Assembly (NCBI GenBank): GCA_009772925.1
Contig: WOUQ01000001.1
Location: 1 to 64,000, forward strand
Reading direction: 5' to 3'
DNA from: a bacterium
Lineage (GTDB): Bacteria > Pseudomonadota > Gammaproteobacteria > Burkholderiales > Thiobacillaceae
Length of the DNA: 64,000 nucleotides
Below are positions 25,101-33,567 of this stretch, piece after piece. The first letter of the stretch is position 1. Each line of letters opens with the position of its first letter. A program made the translations under genes and the position numbers. Under the pieces are notes generated by a model. That model was given only the letters and a program-made list of their open reading frames with translations, was not told the DNA's origin and searched no databases.

Positions 25101-25292
25101 GGCGGCCTCTCCACCCTGATGGCGGAAACCTCCCTGCAGGCGCAGTTCCTCATCCCCATGGCCACCTCCATTACCTTCGGCCTTGCCTTCACCACCATCC
25201 TGGCGCTGTTCTGGCTGCCGGCCATGCTGTCCCTCTACGAATCTGCGCACGCCCGGGTGATGGCCTGGCTGGGCCGTCCCGCGACGGCCTGA
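22191..25292 (+). CDS. RND-family efflux pump inner-membrane subunit
   Basis: A 1033-residue AcrB/MdtB-type pump. The usual opening (HHPVAANLLMLLLMVAGLF), porter-domain motif EGITTPLEQKLKTVSGI, twelve predicted membrane helices and the proton-relay Asp pair in ALGVIVDDAIVV (TM4) are present. GLSGIVVNDSIVLVEF lies in TM10-11. Length is normal for the family. It is most like the subgroup of unknown or lipid-like substrates that pair with a single adaptor. The heptamer inverted repeat lies in the leader between the two genes. Confidence 0.92.
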   Translation: MKRDLLGTFVHHPVAANLLMLLLMVAGLFAVSRLNVQFFPSFNLDFVTVRVEWRGAAAEDVEEGITTPLEQKLKTVSGIKHLTSTSSQGVSSISIEFHEGSDPIAAVDEVKQAVEQFRNLPQEAEQPEVSRVIRYEPIGRVLLTGGSLPELRSLARQFETDLLARGVDKVDLLGLPEEEVAITLPARELERLGMTLDQVATRIAQTNRDLPAGKLGEGEVQREVRGINLRKDPRDYRDLPLVTETGSRVELGQVAEITRAPRDNSVFLEVNGEPAVELALRRAETGDSLAAAKIMETWLAQARERLPPDIRLHAYDQQWTLIEDRIGLLVSNGILGLIIVFFLLLLFLNGRVTVWVAMGIPTAFLAALAVLWLAGGSINMISLFALIMALGVIVDDAIVVGEDAYAHYRMGEQPMYASEGGARRMFWPVMASSLTTIAAFIPLMMVSGPMGKILGDIPFIMVCVLVASLVECFFILPGHLRHAFVHGAGDRVHPLRVRLDGAFERFRDGPFRRAVSACVDYRGATVAAGVAILILAVGLLAGGRVKFTFFPTPEPQVVFANATFSSGTPRQTVETFLDHLRETLEATEKSYGADIVEQAVFRAGALSGDQNPRQGDQFGSVTVELVPSEARDVRTETFIRDWQARVRVPAGMENFLVVPRRQGPPGQDLVIRMSGRDAHSLKLAALEAQASLRQIVGVYGIEDDMPYGREQVVFNLTPAGEALGLTLEELSRQLRAALDGRLVQLFQDGPEEVEVRVRLPEAERASLALLERMTVRTPAGDWVPLDTVARWTSRQGFEALRHAEGQLAVEVNAAVNSAVANTNEILAGLQDVTLPALVEKYGIEWSFEGRAADQRETLADMRAGLLLGLSLIYLVLAWVFGHYGWPLIIMLAIPFGLVGAVAGHWIMDINLTLLSLFGLFGLSGIVVNDSIVLVEFYRHQREKGVPVREAVINAACLRLRAILLTSLTTIGGLSTLMAETSLQAQFLIPMATSITFGLAFTTILALFWLPAMLSLYESAHARVMAWLGRPATA

Positions 25293-25319
25293 GGTTTCCA
25301 CCGCGGCGGCGCCCTGTCC

Positions 25320-26519
25320 ATGTCGAAGTTCCCGTTCCCCACCCGGCGATGGTTGTTCGGACTGATCCTGGTCCTGGTCGCCCTGTTCCTCGGCCGCGGG
25401 TTGATCCTGGGCACGGCCGCGACCACGGTGCGGGCGGACCGGCGTGCCATCACCGAAACGGTGATCTCCAGCGGCCGGGTCGCCACCCCGGACCGGGTAA
25501 TGGTGGGGTCCGAGCTGGTGGGCCGGCTGCTGCGGTTGTCGGTGGAGGAGGGCGACCGCGTGGCGGCCGGCCAGGTGCTGGCCGAGCTGGACGACGCGGA
25601 ACAGCGTGCCGCCGTGGCCCAGTCCGCGCGCGGCGTGGACGAGGCCGAAGCCCGGCTGGCCGAGCTCGCCCAGGTGAGCCGGCCGGTGGCCGAACAGAAC
25701 CTGTTGCAGGCGGAGGCCGGCCTGGCTCAGGCTACGGCGGAGCACGCCCGGGTCAAGGCAATGACGGACGCCGGTTTTATCAACCAGTCGCGTCTGGACG
25801 AGGCCCGCCGGGCCCTCGATGGCGCCCGGGCGGCGCGGGACGGCGCCCAGGCCCAGGCCCGCGGCAACCGGCCCGACGGCGTCGAGGTTCGGCTCGCCCA
25901 GGCCCGGCTTGCTCAGGCACATGCCGCCCTGGCGCTGGCCCGGGCCAGGCAGGCCAAGATGGTGCTGCGCGCGCCGGTGTCCGGTCTGCTGGTGCGCAAG
26001 GCCGTGGAGGCGGGGGACACCGTCAGCCAGGGCAAGGTGCTGTTTGAAATCGCCGCTGCCGGTCAGACCGAGATCGTCCTGCAGGTGGACGAAAAGAACC
26101 TCGGCCGGCTGGCTCCGGGACAGGTCGCCAGCGTGCTGGCCGACGCCTATCCGGGGCAGCCCTTCCAGGCTGCCATCTTCCACATCGCGCCGGCCGTGGA
26201 TGCCGCCAAGGGTTCGGTTGAAGTGAAATTGCGGGTGCCCGAGCCCCCCGCCTTCCTGCGCGCCGATATGACCGTGTCCGTCGAAATCGTGGTGGGCCGC
26301 CGCGAAGGCGCCCTGACCCTGCCGGTGGGTGCGTTGCGCGAGGTAACCTCGCCCAAGCCCTGGGTGCTGGTGGCGGAAGGCGGGCGCGCGCTGCGCCGCG
26401 ACGTCCAGCTCGGCCTGCGCGGTACCGGCGTGGTGGAAGTGCGGGCGGGCCTCAAGGGCGGCGAGCGGGTGATCCTGCCCGAGTCCGGCGCCGAGCCCGG
26501 CGACCGGGTCCGCGACTAG
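25320..26519 (+). CDS. MacA-like HlyD-family adaptor of ABC exporter
   Basis: A 399-residue periplasmic adaptor with an N-terminal membrane helix (LFGLILVLVALFLGRGLIL), lipoyl-like halves (VGGRLLRLSVEEGDRV type near residue 65 and APVSGLLVRKAVEAGDTV near 220), an Ala/Glu/Arg-rich coiled coil and a C-terminal barrel. It starts 27 bases after the RND gene and ends 9 bases before the ABC permease, so it most likely serves the ABC exporter while remaining in the RND transcript. Confidence 0.88.
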   Translation: MSKFPFPTRRWLFGLILVLVALFLGRGLILGTAATTVRADRRAITETVISSGRVATPDRVMVGSELVGRLLRLSVEEGDRVAAGQVLAELDDAEQRAAVAQSARGVDEAEARLAELAQVSRPVAEQNLLQAEAGLAQATAEHARVKAMTDAGFINQSRLDEARRALDGARAARDGAQAQARGNRPDGVEVRLAQARLAQAHAALALARARQAKMVLRAPVSGLLVRKAVEAGDTVSQGKVLFEIAAAGQTEIVLQVDEKNLGRLAPGQVASVLADAYPGQPFQAAIFHIAPAVDAAKGSVEVKLRVPEPPAFLRADMTVSVEIVVGRREGALTLPVGALREVTSPKPWVLVAEGGRALRRDVQLGLRGTGVVEVRAGLKGGERVILPESGAEPGDRVRD

Positions 26520-26528
26520 GCCCTCACG

Positions 26529-27746
26529 ATGCGTTTCGAATGGGTGCTGGCCCTGCGCTTCCTACGCGAAGGCCGCATGCAGACGGCGCTGATCATGGCC
26601 GGCACCACGGTGGGGGTGGCGGTGATCATCTTCATCACCGCCCTGGTCAACGGTCTCCAGGCCAGCCTGGCCAGCCGCACACTGTCGACGCAGGCCCATA
26701 TCACGGTGCGCGCCGCGGACGAGGCCCCCAGCCCGGTGCTCGATCGCGGCCAGGGCGAGGTGGCGGCCCGCGTCGAGCCGCGGGTGCAGCGACTGCGTTC
26801 GATCGACCAGTGGGAACGGGTGTTCCGGGAATTATCGGATTTGCCCCACGTGGTGCACGTGTCGCCGCTCGCCGCCGGCTCCGGATTCGCCTATCGCGGC
26901 AACGCCAGCAAGTCCGTGGCCCTCATGGGGGTAGAGCCGGAACGCTACAACCGCATCGTCGGCGTGGCCGACAAGCTCACCGCCGGCAGCTACCGCGTCG
27001 GCCCGGGCGAGGCCCTGATCGGCGTCGAACTGGCCCGCGACCTTGGCGCGGCGGTGGGCGACCGCATCCGGGTGCGCAGCAGCGAGAACCGGGAAGACGT
27101 GTTTCGCGTCACCGGCCTGTTCGACCTGGGCGTGAAGGACCTGAACCGGCGCTGGGTCATCGTGCCCCTGCGTTCGGCCCAGACCATGCTGGACCTGCCC
27201 GGCGGCGTCACCCACATCGACCTCACCGTGGACGACATCTTCGCGGCCGAGACCGTGGCCCGGCGCATCGCCTCGCAGACCGGCCTGACGGCGGAGAGCT
27301 GGATGGCCATCAACACCCAACTGCTCACCGCCTTCAACAACCAGACCATGACCACCCGCACCGTGCGGGCTTTCCTGGTGCTCATCGTCGCCCTGGGCAT
27401 CGCCAGCGTGCTGGTGGTGTCGGTGGTGCAGAAGCAGCGCGAGATCGGCATCCTGCGCGCCATGGGGGCCTCGCCGCGGCGGATCATGCAAGTCTTCCTG
27501 ATCCAGGGTGGTCTGGTGGGCGGCGTCGGTGCTGCGCTGGGGTCCGGACTCGCCACCCTGATGGTCTACGGCGCCGCCTTCGTCCTGCGCCAGGACGACG
27601 GATCGCCCCTGTTGTCGGGCGCGATCGAGCTGGAGGTTTACCTGACCGCTGCCGCCGTGGCCCTGGTCACCGGCCTCCTGGCCGCCGTCGCCCCGGCCCG
27701 TCGGGCTGCGCGCATGGACCCGGTGGAGGCCATCCGCTATGGCTGA
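26529..27746 (+). CDS. MacB/LolC-type ABC transporter permease
   Basis: A 405-residue permease with one N-terminal helix ([22 protein letters not shown]), a large periplasmic MacB_PCD-type domain (about 45-270) and three C-terminal helices of the FtsX fold. The cytoplasmic segment [23 protein letters not shown] before the last two helices is the family signature. It overlaps the ATPase gene by 8 bases. With the adaptor it should form a mechanotransmission-type exporter acting on periplasmic or membrane-embedded substrates. Confidence 0.9.
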   Translation: MRFEWVLALRFLREGRMQTALIMAGTTVGVAVIIFITALVNGLQASLASRTLSTQAHITVRAADEAPSPVLDRGQGEVAARVEPRVQRLRSIDQWERVFRELSDLPHVVHVSPLAAGSGFAYRGNASKSVALMGVEPERYNRIVGVADKLTAGSYRVGPGEALIGVELARDLGAAVGDRIRVRSSENREDVFRVTGLFDLGVKDLNRRWVIVPLRSAQTMLDLPGGVTHIDLTVDDIFAAETVARRIASQTGLTAESWMAINTQLLTAFNNQTMTTRTVRAFLVLIVALGIASVLVVSVVQKQREIGILRAMGASPRRIMQVFLIQGGLVGGVGAALGSGLATLMVYGAAFVLRQDDGSPLLSGAIELEVYLTAAAVALVTGLLAAVAPARRAARMDPVEAIRYG

Positions 27747-28443
27747 GACCGCTCCGCCCATCCTGCGCCTGGAAGGGGTGCGCAAGTCCTACAACGTCGG
27801 CACGCCCATCGAGGTGGAGATCCTGCACGGCATCGACCTTGCCCTGGCAGCCAGTGAGTTTGCCGCCCTCATCGGTCCATCCGGTTCCGGCAAGAGCACC
27901 CTGCTGCACATCATCGGCCTTCTGGAACGACCCACCGTCGGGCGCATCCTGATTCAGGGCCGCGACATCGGCGCCCTGGACGAGGCCGGCATCACCGAAC
28001 TGCGCGGCCGCACGCTGGGCTTCATCTTCCAGTTCCACCACCTGCTGCCGGAATTCACCGCCCTGGAGAACGTCATGATGCCCACCCTCATCGAGGTCGG
28101 GCGCTACGACCAGACCATGCGCGACCGGGCCCGCTGGCTGCTGGCCCGGGTGGGCCTGGCCGACGCCGTCGACAAGCGTCCCAGCGCCCTGTCGGGCGGC
28201 ATGCAGCAGCGCGTCGCCATCGCCCGGGCCCTGGCCATGAAACCGCCCCTGGTGCTTGCCGACGAACCCACGGGCAACCTGGACAGCCACACCGCCGACG
28301 AAATCTTTGCCCTGATGCGCGAATTCAACCGGCAGGAGGGCGCCGCCTTCCTCATCGTCACCCACGACCCGCGCCTGGCCGCCCGTTGCGACCGTCGGGT
28401 CGAACTGATCGACGGCCAACTGCGTCGCGCGCAGACTCCATGA
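27739..28443 (+). CDS. LolD/MacB-type ABC transporter ATP-binding protein
   Basis: A 234-residue ATPase. Walker A is [12 protein letters not shown] (about residues 53-64), the Q-loop follows in [18 protein letters not shown], the signature is [15 protein letters not shown] and Walker B is [12 protein letters not shown], with a switch His in IVTHDPRLA. The sequence is closest to the LolD/MacB/FtsE group, which fits the FtsX-fold permease overlapping it by 8 bases. It powers the exporter formed with the two preceding genes. Confidence 0.93.
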   Translation: MAETAPPILRLEGVRKSYNVGTPIEVEILHGIDLALAASEFAALIGPSGSGKSTLLHIIGLLERPTVGRILIQGRDIGALDEAGITELRGRTLGFIFQFHHLLPEFTALENVMMPTLIEVGRYDQTMRDRARWLLARVGLADAVDKRPSALSGGMQQRVAIARALAMKPPLVLADEPTGNLDSHTADEIFALMREFNRQEGAAFLIVTHDPRLAARCDRRVELIDGQLRRAQTP

Positions 28444-28477
28444 GCCACGAGGCCCCCCTTCACTCAGTACACCAGCC

Positions 28478-29317
28478 ATGAAAACCATCCTCATCACCGG
28501 CTGTTCCTCCGGCATCGGTCTGGCCGCCGCGCGGGCCTTGCGCGAGCGTGGCTGGCGGGTGTTCGCCACGGCGAGAAAGCCCGCCGACGTCGAACGCCTG
28601 GCCGCCGAGGGGCTGGAAAGCCTGCTGCTGGACCTTGACGATTCCGCCGGCCTGCGCGCCGCCGTGGCGGAGGTGCTGGAACGCGCGGGAGGCCGCCTGG
28701 ACGCGCTGTTCAACAACGGCGGCTTCGGCCAGGTGGGGGCGGTCGAGGACCTCACCCGCGACGCCCTGCGCGAACAGTTCGAGACCAACCTGTTCGGCTG
28801 GGTGGAACTCACCAATCTGCTCATTCCGGTGATGCGCGCCCAGGGCGGCGGACGCATCGTCATGAACAGTTCGGTGCTCGGCTACGCTGCCTTCGCCTAT
28901 CGCGGCGCCTACAACGCCGCCAAGTTCGCGCTGGAAGGGCTTACCGACACCTTGCGCCAGGAGCTCGCCGGCACCGGCATCCACGTCAGCCTCATCGAAC
29001 CCGGCCCCATCACCAGCCGCTTCCGCGAGAACTGCCTGCCGCACTTCGAGAAGCACATCGACTGGCGCGCCAGCGTGCATCGGGCTCGCTACGAGGCCCA
29101 GCTCGCGCGCCTGCGCACGCCCGGCCCGGCCGCCCCTTTCACCCTGGGGCCCGAGGCGGTGGTGGCCAAGCTGCTGCACGCCCTGGAAAGCCCGCGTCCG
29201 CGCGCCCGCTATCCGGTGACCGTGCCGGCGGTGGCGTTCTGGTGGCTGAGGCGAGTGCTCTCGGTAGGCGCGATGGACTGGCTGCTGACGCGGGCTTCGG
29301 GGGGTGGCAGGCGCTGA
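28478..29317 (+). CDS. Short-chain dehydrogenase/reductase
   Basis: A 279-residue SDR with the NAD(P) motif TGCSSGIGLAAARAL (residues 7-21), NNGG (about 84, variant of NNAG), a catalytic Ser in MNSSVLGYAAF and YNAAK for the Tyr-Lys pair. The Arg after the first strand region favours NADPH. It lies 34 bases after the ABC ATPase and is convergent with the methyltransferase at 29324. Substrate unknown; family members in similar settings act on fatty or steroid-like alcohols and ketones. Confidence 0.88.
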   Translation: MKTILITGCSSGIGLAAARALRERGWRVFATARKPADVERLAAEGLESLLLDLDDSAGLRAAVAEVLERAGGRLDALFNNGGFGQVGAVEDLTRDALREQFETNLFGWVELTNLLIPVMRAQGGGRIVMNSSVLGYAAFAYRGAYNAAKFALEGLTDTLRQELAGTGIHVSLIEPGPITSRFRENCLPHFEKHIDWRASVHRARYEAQLARLRTPGPAAPFTLGPEAVVAKLLHALESPRPRARYPVTVPAVAFWWLRRVLSVGAMDWLLTRASGGGRR

Positions 29318-29323
29318 ACAGTG

Positions 29324-30106
29324 CTAGACCAGGAAGGCGCTGTCCGAACAGGGATTGCACCAGCCCATGCGCACCAGGAAGTCGTCGAATTCCAGGCGGT
29401 GATCCGCCTCCAGGCGAGCGGCGCGGCCGGCGAGATGGGCGAAGCCGGTTTCCGGCAGGGGAGGCCGAAAGGCGAAGGCCACCACGTTGGCCTTGGACTC
29501 CGCCGGCAGCCGCAGGACATGGCCGGCGAAGACCTCGGCGAGGCGCTCGAGATGCGCGCGGTAGTCGGGATCCGACTCCCACAGGTTGAACACCGCCACG
29601 CCGCCGGGCCGCAGCATTTCCCGGCAGTCGCGGTAGAAGCCCGCATCGGTGAAAGCCTCGACGATGCCCTCGGCGCCGTAGCAGTCCACCAGCACGGCAT
29701 CCTGGCTGTCCGGGTGCGCGCGCGCGAAGGCGGCGCCGTCGCCGAGGAGGACCCGCAGGCGCTCGTCGTCGGGCGGCAACTGGAAGGCGTCGCGCGCGGC
29801 GGCGATCACCCCGGCATGGATTTCCACCGCGGTGACGCGGCTGGCGGGCAGCCGGCGATGCAGGAACTTGGCCAGGGATCCGCCGCCCAGGCCGATCAGG
29901 GCGATATCGCGCGGATTCCGGTGGAACAGCAGGAATCCCATCATCGCGCGGGTGTATTCCAGTTCCAGGCGGAACGGCGCGTTCAGGCGCATGGCGCTTT
30001 GCACGGCGCTGCCGCCCAGATGCAGGAAACGCACGCCGTCGCGCTCGCTGACCCGGACGGGCAGGGCGTCGGGGGAGGTGTCTGGGGAAGTGTCGGGATC
30101 CCGCAT
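29324..30106 (-). CDS. Spermidine-synthase-like methyltransferase-fold protein
   Basis: A 260-residue Rossmann protein similar to polyamine aminopropyltransferases. The cofactor motif is IALIGLGGGSLAKFL, followed by VTAVEIHAGVIAAAR and LVDCYGAEGI. The N-terminal part is short compared with true spermidine synthases, so it may be a spermidine synthase-like protein of other function. I use the ATG at 30106, which lies after the MerR stop; an upstream ATG would overlap that gene by 47 bases. It sits downstream of the CarH-like regulator on the same strand and is probably co-transcribed with it. Confidence 0.75.
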   Translation of the reverse strand: MRDPDTSPDTSPDALPVRVSERDGVRFLHLGGSAVQSAMRLNAPFRLELEYTRAMMGFLLFHRNPRDIALIGLGGGSLAKFLHRRLPASRVTAVEIHAGVIAAARDAFQLPPDDERLRVLLGDGAAFARAHPDSQDAVLVDCYGAEGIVEAFTDAGFYRDCREMLRPGGVAVFNLWESDPDYRAHLERLAEVFAGHVLRLPAESKANVVAFAFRPPLPETGFAHLAGRAARLEADHRLEFDDFLVRMGWCNPCSDSAFLV

Positions 30107-30116
30107 GCCGAACCAA

Positions 30117-31040
30117 TCAGGCAGCCGGTTCCGCCTTGGCAACGCGCCATGCGTCGAGGGCATCGAGGGTTTCCCGCATGCCCGGACACAGGCGCACTCC
30201 GGGCAAGGCTACGCTGACCCGGGCGCAGCCGGCGCCGCCGGCCCATAGTTCCGTTTCCTCGTCTAGACGCTGCCGCAGCTCGGCCAGGGCGGGGGCGATG
30301 CGGCGGTGCGGATAGGCGATGCTGAAGGACAGGGCGACCACGTTGGCATTGTAGGCAGGCGCCGCCTGCGCGATGTCCTGCACCGGCGTCTGCGTGCCCA
30401 GCGACACGCAGTAGGCGCCGCGCAGGGAGAGCAGGGCGGCGACCATGAGCAGGCCGATGCCGTGTTCTTCCTCCGGCAGGGTGGTCAGCAGCACGCGCGG
30501 CCGCGCGCGGGTGTCGGCCAATTGCGCGACGACGTCGCGCAGCAGGCCCTGGACGACCTCGGTGTAGACGTGTTCCTCGTGGATATCGATGCCGCCACGC
30601 GCCCAGGATTCGCCCACGGCATGGTTGAGGGGGGTAATGACGTCCTGGACAAAACTCTCAACGCCACGACTCAGCATTTCCCGTTGCAGGCGCCGGCGCA
30701 GCCCCGCCGGATCCTCGTGGCGCAACATTTCCAGGGTCAGGTCGCGCATCCGGGCGATGCTGGCCGTCGCCTCGACAGGGGGTTTCGCCAGTATCAGCGC
30801 GTGCAGGTTCTCCGCGCTTTCGGCGACGATGCGCGAGGGCCGCAGGCCTGTATCCATCAGGCGTTTGATGAGGCGAAGGCGGTCGACCTGGTCGGCCGGA
30901 TAGCTGCGTTCGCCCTGCGCGTCGCGCAGCGGCGCGGGAAATCCGTAGCGACTTTCCCATTTGCGCAGCACGTCCTTGGAGATTCCCGTCTCGCGCTCGA
31001 CGGCTCGGATCGACAGGGCTTCCTGATCAGCGATATTCAT
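30117..31040 (-). CDS. MerR-family regulator with B12-binding domain (CarH/LitR type)
   Basis: A 307-residue regulator. The N-terminal winged helix (LSIRAVERETGISKDVLRKW, then RYGFPAPLRDAQGERSY) is MerR-type. A helical segment with WARGGIDIHEEH (W-x9-EH type) and then EEEHGIG (an ExHxxG lower-ligand motif) identify the cobalamin-binding C-terminal domain of CarH/LitR light sensors, which hold adenosylcobalamin and release DNA on illumination. The ATG at 31040 is preferred over a TTG at 31076. Palindromes TGTCCTGGACA and TTGTCCAGGACAA in the divergent promoter region probably bind it. Light sensing is inferred from the family and from the BLUF gene nearby. Confidence 0.85.
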   Translation of the reverse strand: MNIADQEALSIRAVERETGISKDVLRKWESRYGFPAPLRDAQGERSYPADQVDRLRLIKRLMDTGLRPSRIVAESAENLHALILAKPPVEATASIARMRDLTLEMLRHEDPAGLRRRLQREMLSRGVESFVQDVITPLNHAVGESWARGGIDIHEEHVYTEVVQGLLRDVVAQLADTRARPRVLLTTLPEEEHGIGLLMVAALLSLRGAYCVSLGTQTPVQDIAQAAPAYNANVVALSFSIAYPHRRIAPALAELRQRLDEETELWAGGAGCARVSVALPGVRLCPGMRETLDALDAWRVAKAEPAA

Positions 31041-31047
31041 CGTTGTC

Positions 31048-31122
31048 TGTCCTGGACAAATGTCTTGACATGGCAATCTTGTCCAACTATCTTACGTCCA
31101 TCGATGTAATTGTCCAGGACAA
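31048..31122. promoter_or_regulatory. Divergent promoter with paired CarH/LitR-type operators
   Basis: TTGACA (31065-31070), a 17-base spacer and TATCTT (31088-31093) form a strong sigma-70 promoter toward 31126. Flanking it are TGTCC-T-GGACA (31048-31058) and TTGTCC-A-GGACAA (31110-31122). The second ends 3 bases before the glutathione peroxidase start and replaces a normal ribosome-binding site. A half-like TGTC-TT-GACA (31061-31070) overlaps the -35. Bound regulator would block both divergent genes. Confidence 0.75.
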
Positions 31123-31125
31123 AAT

Positions 31126-31743
31126 ATGAAAACCTTCTCCTTGTCCATGCCTGTGTTGCGTCGCTTCCTGCTGCCGGCCGGCTTCCTCTTCCTCGTGACT
31201 GTCGCTGTGCTGCGGCCGACCCCGGCCATCGCCGAGTCCTGCCCTGAGCTGTTGCGGCACAGCTTTGCCGACCTCAATACCGGCGCGCCGGGCGACCTGT
31301 GCCAATACCAAGGCAAGGTCATCCTGGTGGTGAATACCGCCAGTTACTGTGCCTTCACCGACCAGTACGGCGGTCTCGAAGCGCTCTACCGCAAGTACAA
31401 GGACCATGGCCTGGTGGTGCTGGGCTTTCCTTCGAACGACTTCGCCGGCCAGGAGCCGGGCAGCAACCGGCAGATCGCCGAGTTCTGCCGGCTGACCTAC
31501 GGCGTGGAATTCCCCATGTTCGCCAAATCGCACGTGACCGGCGCGCAACGAAACGCCCTCTTTGCCGAACTGGCGCGGCGCACCGGCGAGGTGCCGCGCT
31601 GGAACTTCCACAAATACCTGATCGATCGCGACGGCAGCCGCGTGCAGAGCTTTTCTTCGTCGGTGCCGCCGGATGACCCGCGTCTGACGAAGCCGATCCT
31701 GCGCTTGCTGGAGACCGGCAAGAGCCTGAAACGCGAGACCTGA
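31126..31743 (+). CDS. Exported glutathione peroxidase family protein
   Basis: A 205-residue thiol peroxidase with a long signal peptide or anchor (to about residue 36, PTPAIAES). The catalytic Cys75 lies in NTASYCAFTDQY, Gln109 in AGQEPGSN and Trp159-Asn160 in WNFHKYL, so the tetrad is complete. The usual Gly after the Cys is Ala. It is the first gene of the run controlled by the CarH-type operators. It probably reduces lipid or hydrogen peroxides formed by light and singlet oxygen in the envelope, as expected for a photo-oxidative response. Confidence 0.88.
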   Translation: MKTFSLSMPVLRRFLLPAGFLFLVTVAVLRPTPAIAESCPELLRHSFADLNTGAPGDLCQYQGKVILVVNTASYCAFTDQYGGLEALYRKYKDHGLVVLGFPSNDFAGQEPGSNRQIAEFCRLTYGVEFPMFAKSHVTGAQRNALFAELARRTGEVPRWNFHKYLIDRDGSRVQSFSSSVPPDDPRLTKPILRLLETGKSLKRET

Positions 31744-31771
31744 ACGAATAAGGATGAGAGGAGACAACGCC

Positions 31772-31936
31772 ATGCACCTGCAGCAGAGCACCGCCACACC
31801 CCAGTCAGCCGAGCAATCCTCGGGGCTGGTTTCGCCGGTCCCGGCCGGCGAGCCCGCGGCCAGGCCGAGCCGCCCGAGCGAGCACTTCATTACCGAATGG
31901 GCCATCCATCACGGCGCCGACGCGCCGCGTAACTAG
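31772..31936 (+). CDS. Short protein of unknown function (54 residues)
   Basis: A small, Ser/Pro/Gln-rich protein starting at the ATG at 31772 behind GAGGAG (an ATG 18 bases earlier is also open). It ends with RPSEHFITEWAIHHGADAPRN. There is no signal peptide or membrane helix and I recognise no family. It lies 28 bases after the peroxidase and 12 before the methyltransferase, with AGGAGG leading into the latter. The conserved-looking C-terminal HFITEWAIHHGA segment suggests a real product. Confidence 0.5.
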   Translation: MHLQQSTATPQSAEQSSGLVSPVPAGEPAARPSRPSEHFITEWAIHHGADAPRN

Positions 31937-31948
31937 GAGGAGCACAGC

Positions 31949-33010
31949 ATGGGCGCCGCTGAACGAGCCATCGGTTGGGTGGAACAGGGCTACGTGCCGG
32001 ATGCCGTGATCCGGCGCGGCATCCGGCGTCTGTGCAAGGCGCGGCTGGAGGAGATCGCCGATGCCGACTGCGCGGCCGCGGCCGAGGCGGAAGCGGACTT
32101 CCTCGCGGCCATGGCGGCGGCGCCTGTCGCCGAAGTGCCGCAGCTCGCCAATGCCCAGCACTACGAGGTGCCGGCGGCGTTCTTCGCTCAGGTGCTGGGG
32201 CCCGAGCGCAAATACAGTTGTGCTTACTGGCCGGACGCCATGACCGATCTGGCCAGCGCCGAGTCCGCCGCGCTGGCGCTGACCTGCGCCCGCGCCGAAC
32301 TCGCCGACGGCCAGGACATTCTCGAACTGGGCTGCGGCTGGGGCAGCCTCACGTTGTGGATGGCCCGGCGCTATCCCGGCGCCCGTATCACCGCCGTCTC
32401 CAACTCCGCCTCCCAGCGCGCCTACATCGAGACCCGCGCGCGCAGCCTGGGTGTTTCCAACCTGCGGGTGATCACCGCCGACATGAACCATTTCGAGGCG
32501 GGCGCCCAGTTCGACCGGGTGGTGTCGGTGGAGATGTTCGAGCACATGCGCAACTGGGCCGCGCTGATGGCGCGCGTGCATGACTGGTTGCGGCCCGGCG
32601 GCAAGTTCTTCATGCACATCTTTGCGCACCGTCAGCACGCCTACCTGTTCGAGGACCGCGGCGGCGACGACTGGATGAGCCGTCACTTCTTCAGCGGCGG
32701 CATGATGCCCGCCCAGCATCTGCCGGCGCGCTTCCAGGAACACCTGCGCCTGCGCCGGCAATGGACCTGGAGCGGCCGCCACTACGAAAAGACCGCCAAC
32801 GCCTGGCTGGCCAACATGGACGCCCGGCGCGAGGCCATCCTGCCCATCCTGGCCGAGACTTACGGCGCCGATGACGCGCAACTCTGGTGGATGCGCTGGC
32901 GCCTGTTCTTCATGGCCTGCGCCGAGACCTTCGGCTACGACGGCGGCGAAACCTGGCGCGTCGGCCACTATCTGTTCGAGCGGCCCGCCGCGCGGGAAAT
33001 GGCGCCATGA
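31949..33010 (+). CDS. Cfa-like SAM-dependent methyltransferase (first copy)
   Basis: A 353-residue class I methyltransferase with the SAM motif LELGCGWGSLTLWMA, then ITAVSNSASQRAYIE and VVSVEMFEHMRNW. It belongs to the cyclopropane fatty acid synthase-like group but has the shorter form also seen in plant-type and coclaurine-like relatives. AGGAGG precedes the ATG. Its end overlaps the DUF2878 gene by 4 bases. Placement in a light-stress run suggests methylation of unsaturated acyl chains in membrane lipids; the exact product is unknown. Confidence 0.85.
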   Translation: MGAAERAIGWVEQGYVPDAVIRRGIRRLCKARLEEIADADCAAAAEAEADFLAAMAAAPVAEVPQLANAQHYEVPAAFFAQVLGPERKYSCAYWPDAMTDLASAESAALALTCARAELADGQDILELGCGWGSLTLWMARRYPGARITAVSNSASQRAYIETRARSLGVSNLRVITADMNHFEAGAQFDRVVSVEMFEHMRNWAALMARVHDWLRPGGKFFMHIFAHRQHAYLFEDRGGDDWMSRHFFSGGMMPAQHLPARFQEHLRLRRQWTWSGRHYEKTANAWLANMDARREAILPILAETYGADDAQLWWMRWRLFFMACAETFGYDGGETWRVGHYLFERPAAREMAP

Positions 33011-33567
33011 CCGCGGCCAGCCTGGCACGCCGCGCTGCGGCGGGTACGCGCACCAGCCCGGTGCTGGTCAACGCCCTGGCCTTCCAGGCCGGCTGGTGGG
33101 CGGTGGTGCTGAGCGCCGCCCGAGATGTCACGGCCATCGGCCTCCTGGTGGTGACCCTGGTGCTGGCCTGGCACCTGACGCGGGTGCGGCCGGGTCGCAC
33201 GGAAGCTGCACTGATTGCCGGCGCTGCCTTGATCGGCCTGGTCTTCGACAGCCTGCTGCTGGCCACCGGCTGGGTGGCATTCACCGGCGGCGCCCTGTTC
33301 GGCGTGCTGGCCCCCCTGTGGATGGTGGCGCTGTGGGCCAATTTCGCCGCCACCCTCAACGTCTCCCTCCGCGTTCTGCGCGCGCGGCCCTGGCTCGCCG
33401 CCCTGCTCGGCGGCCTCGGCGGTCCCCTGGCCTACTGGGGCGGCGCCGGCCTAGGCGCCATGCGCCTGATCGAGCCGCTGCCTGCCCTGCTCGTCCTGGC
33501 CGCGGGCTGGGCCGTGCTCACCCCCCTGTTGTTCCGCCTGGCCACCTGGCTGGAGGCGCGGCCATGA
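33007..33567 (+). CDS. DUF2878 membrane protein
   Basis: A 186-residue membrane protein with about five helices (for example LVNALAFQAGWWAVVL, AIGLLVVTLVLAWHL and LIAGAALIGLVFDSLLLATGW). The VFDS segment in the third helix fits DUF2878 as I know it. It overlaps the genes on both sides by 4 bases, so it is translated as part of the run. DUF2878 genes are regular neighbours of Cfa and DUF1295 genes in photo-oxidative stress clusters. No catalytic role can be assigned. Confidence 0.75.
   Translation: MTAASLARRAAAGTRTSPVLVNALAFQAGWWAVVLSAARDVTAIGLLVVTLVLAWHLTRVRPGRTEAALIAGAALIGLVFDSLLLATGWVAFTGGALFGVLAPLWMVALWANFAATLNVSLRVLRARPWLAALLGGLGGPLAYWGGAGLGAMRLIEPLPALLVLAAGWAVLTPLLFRLATWLEARP

Noticed and set aside
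22929-26183. Very long minus-strand open frame opposite the RND pump
   Set aside because: It is a GC-rich shadow frame: the composition is dominated by Gly, His, Gln and Arg with no domain, while the plus strand encodes a complete pump.
31048-31122. Possible cobalamin riboswitch near the B12-dependent regulator
   Set aside because: There is no B12-box sequence or room for the aptamer in the 85-base divergent region.
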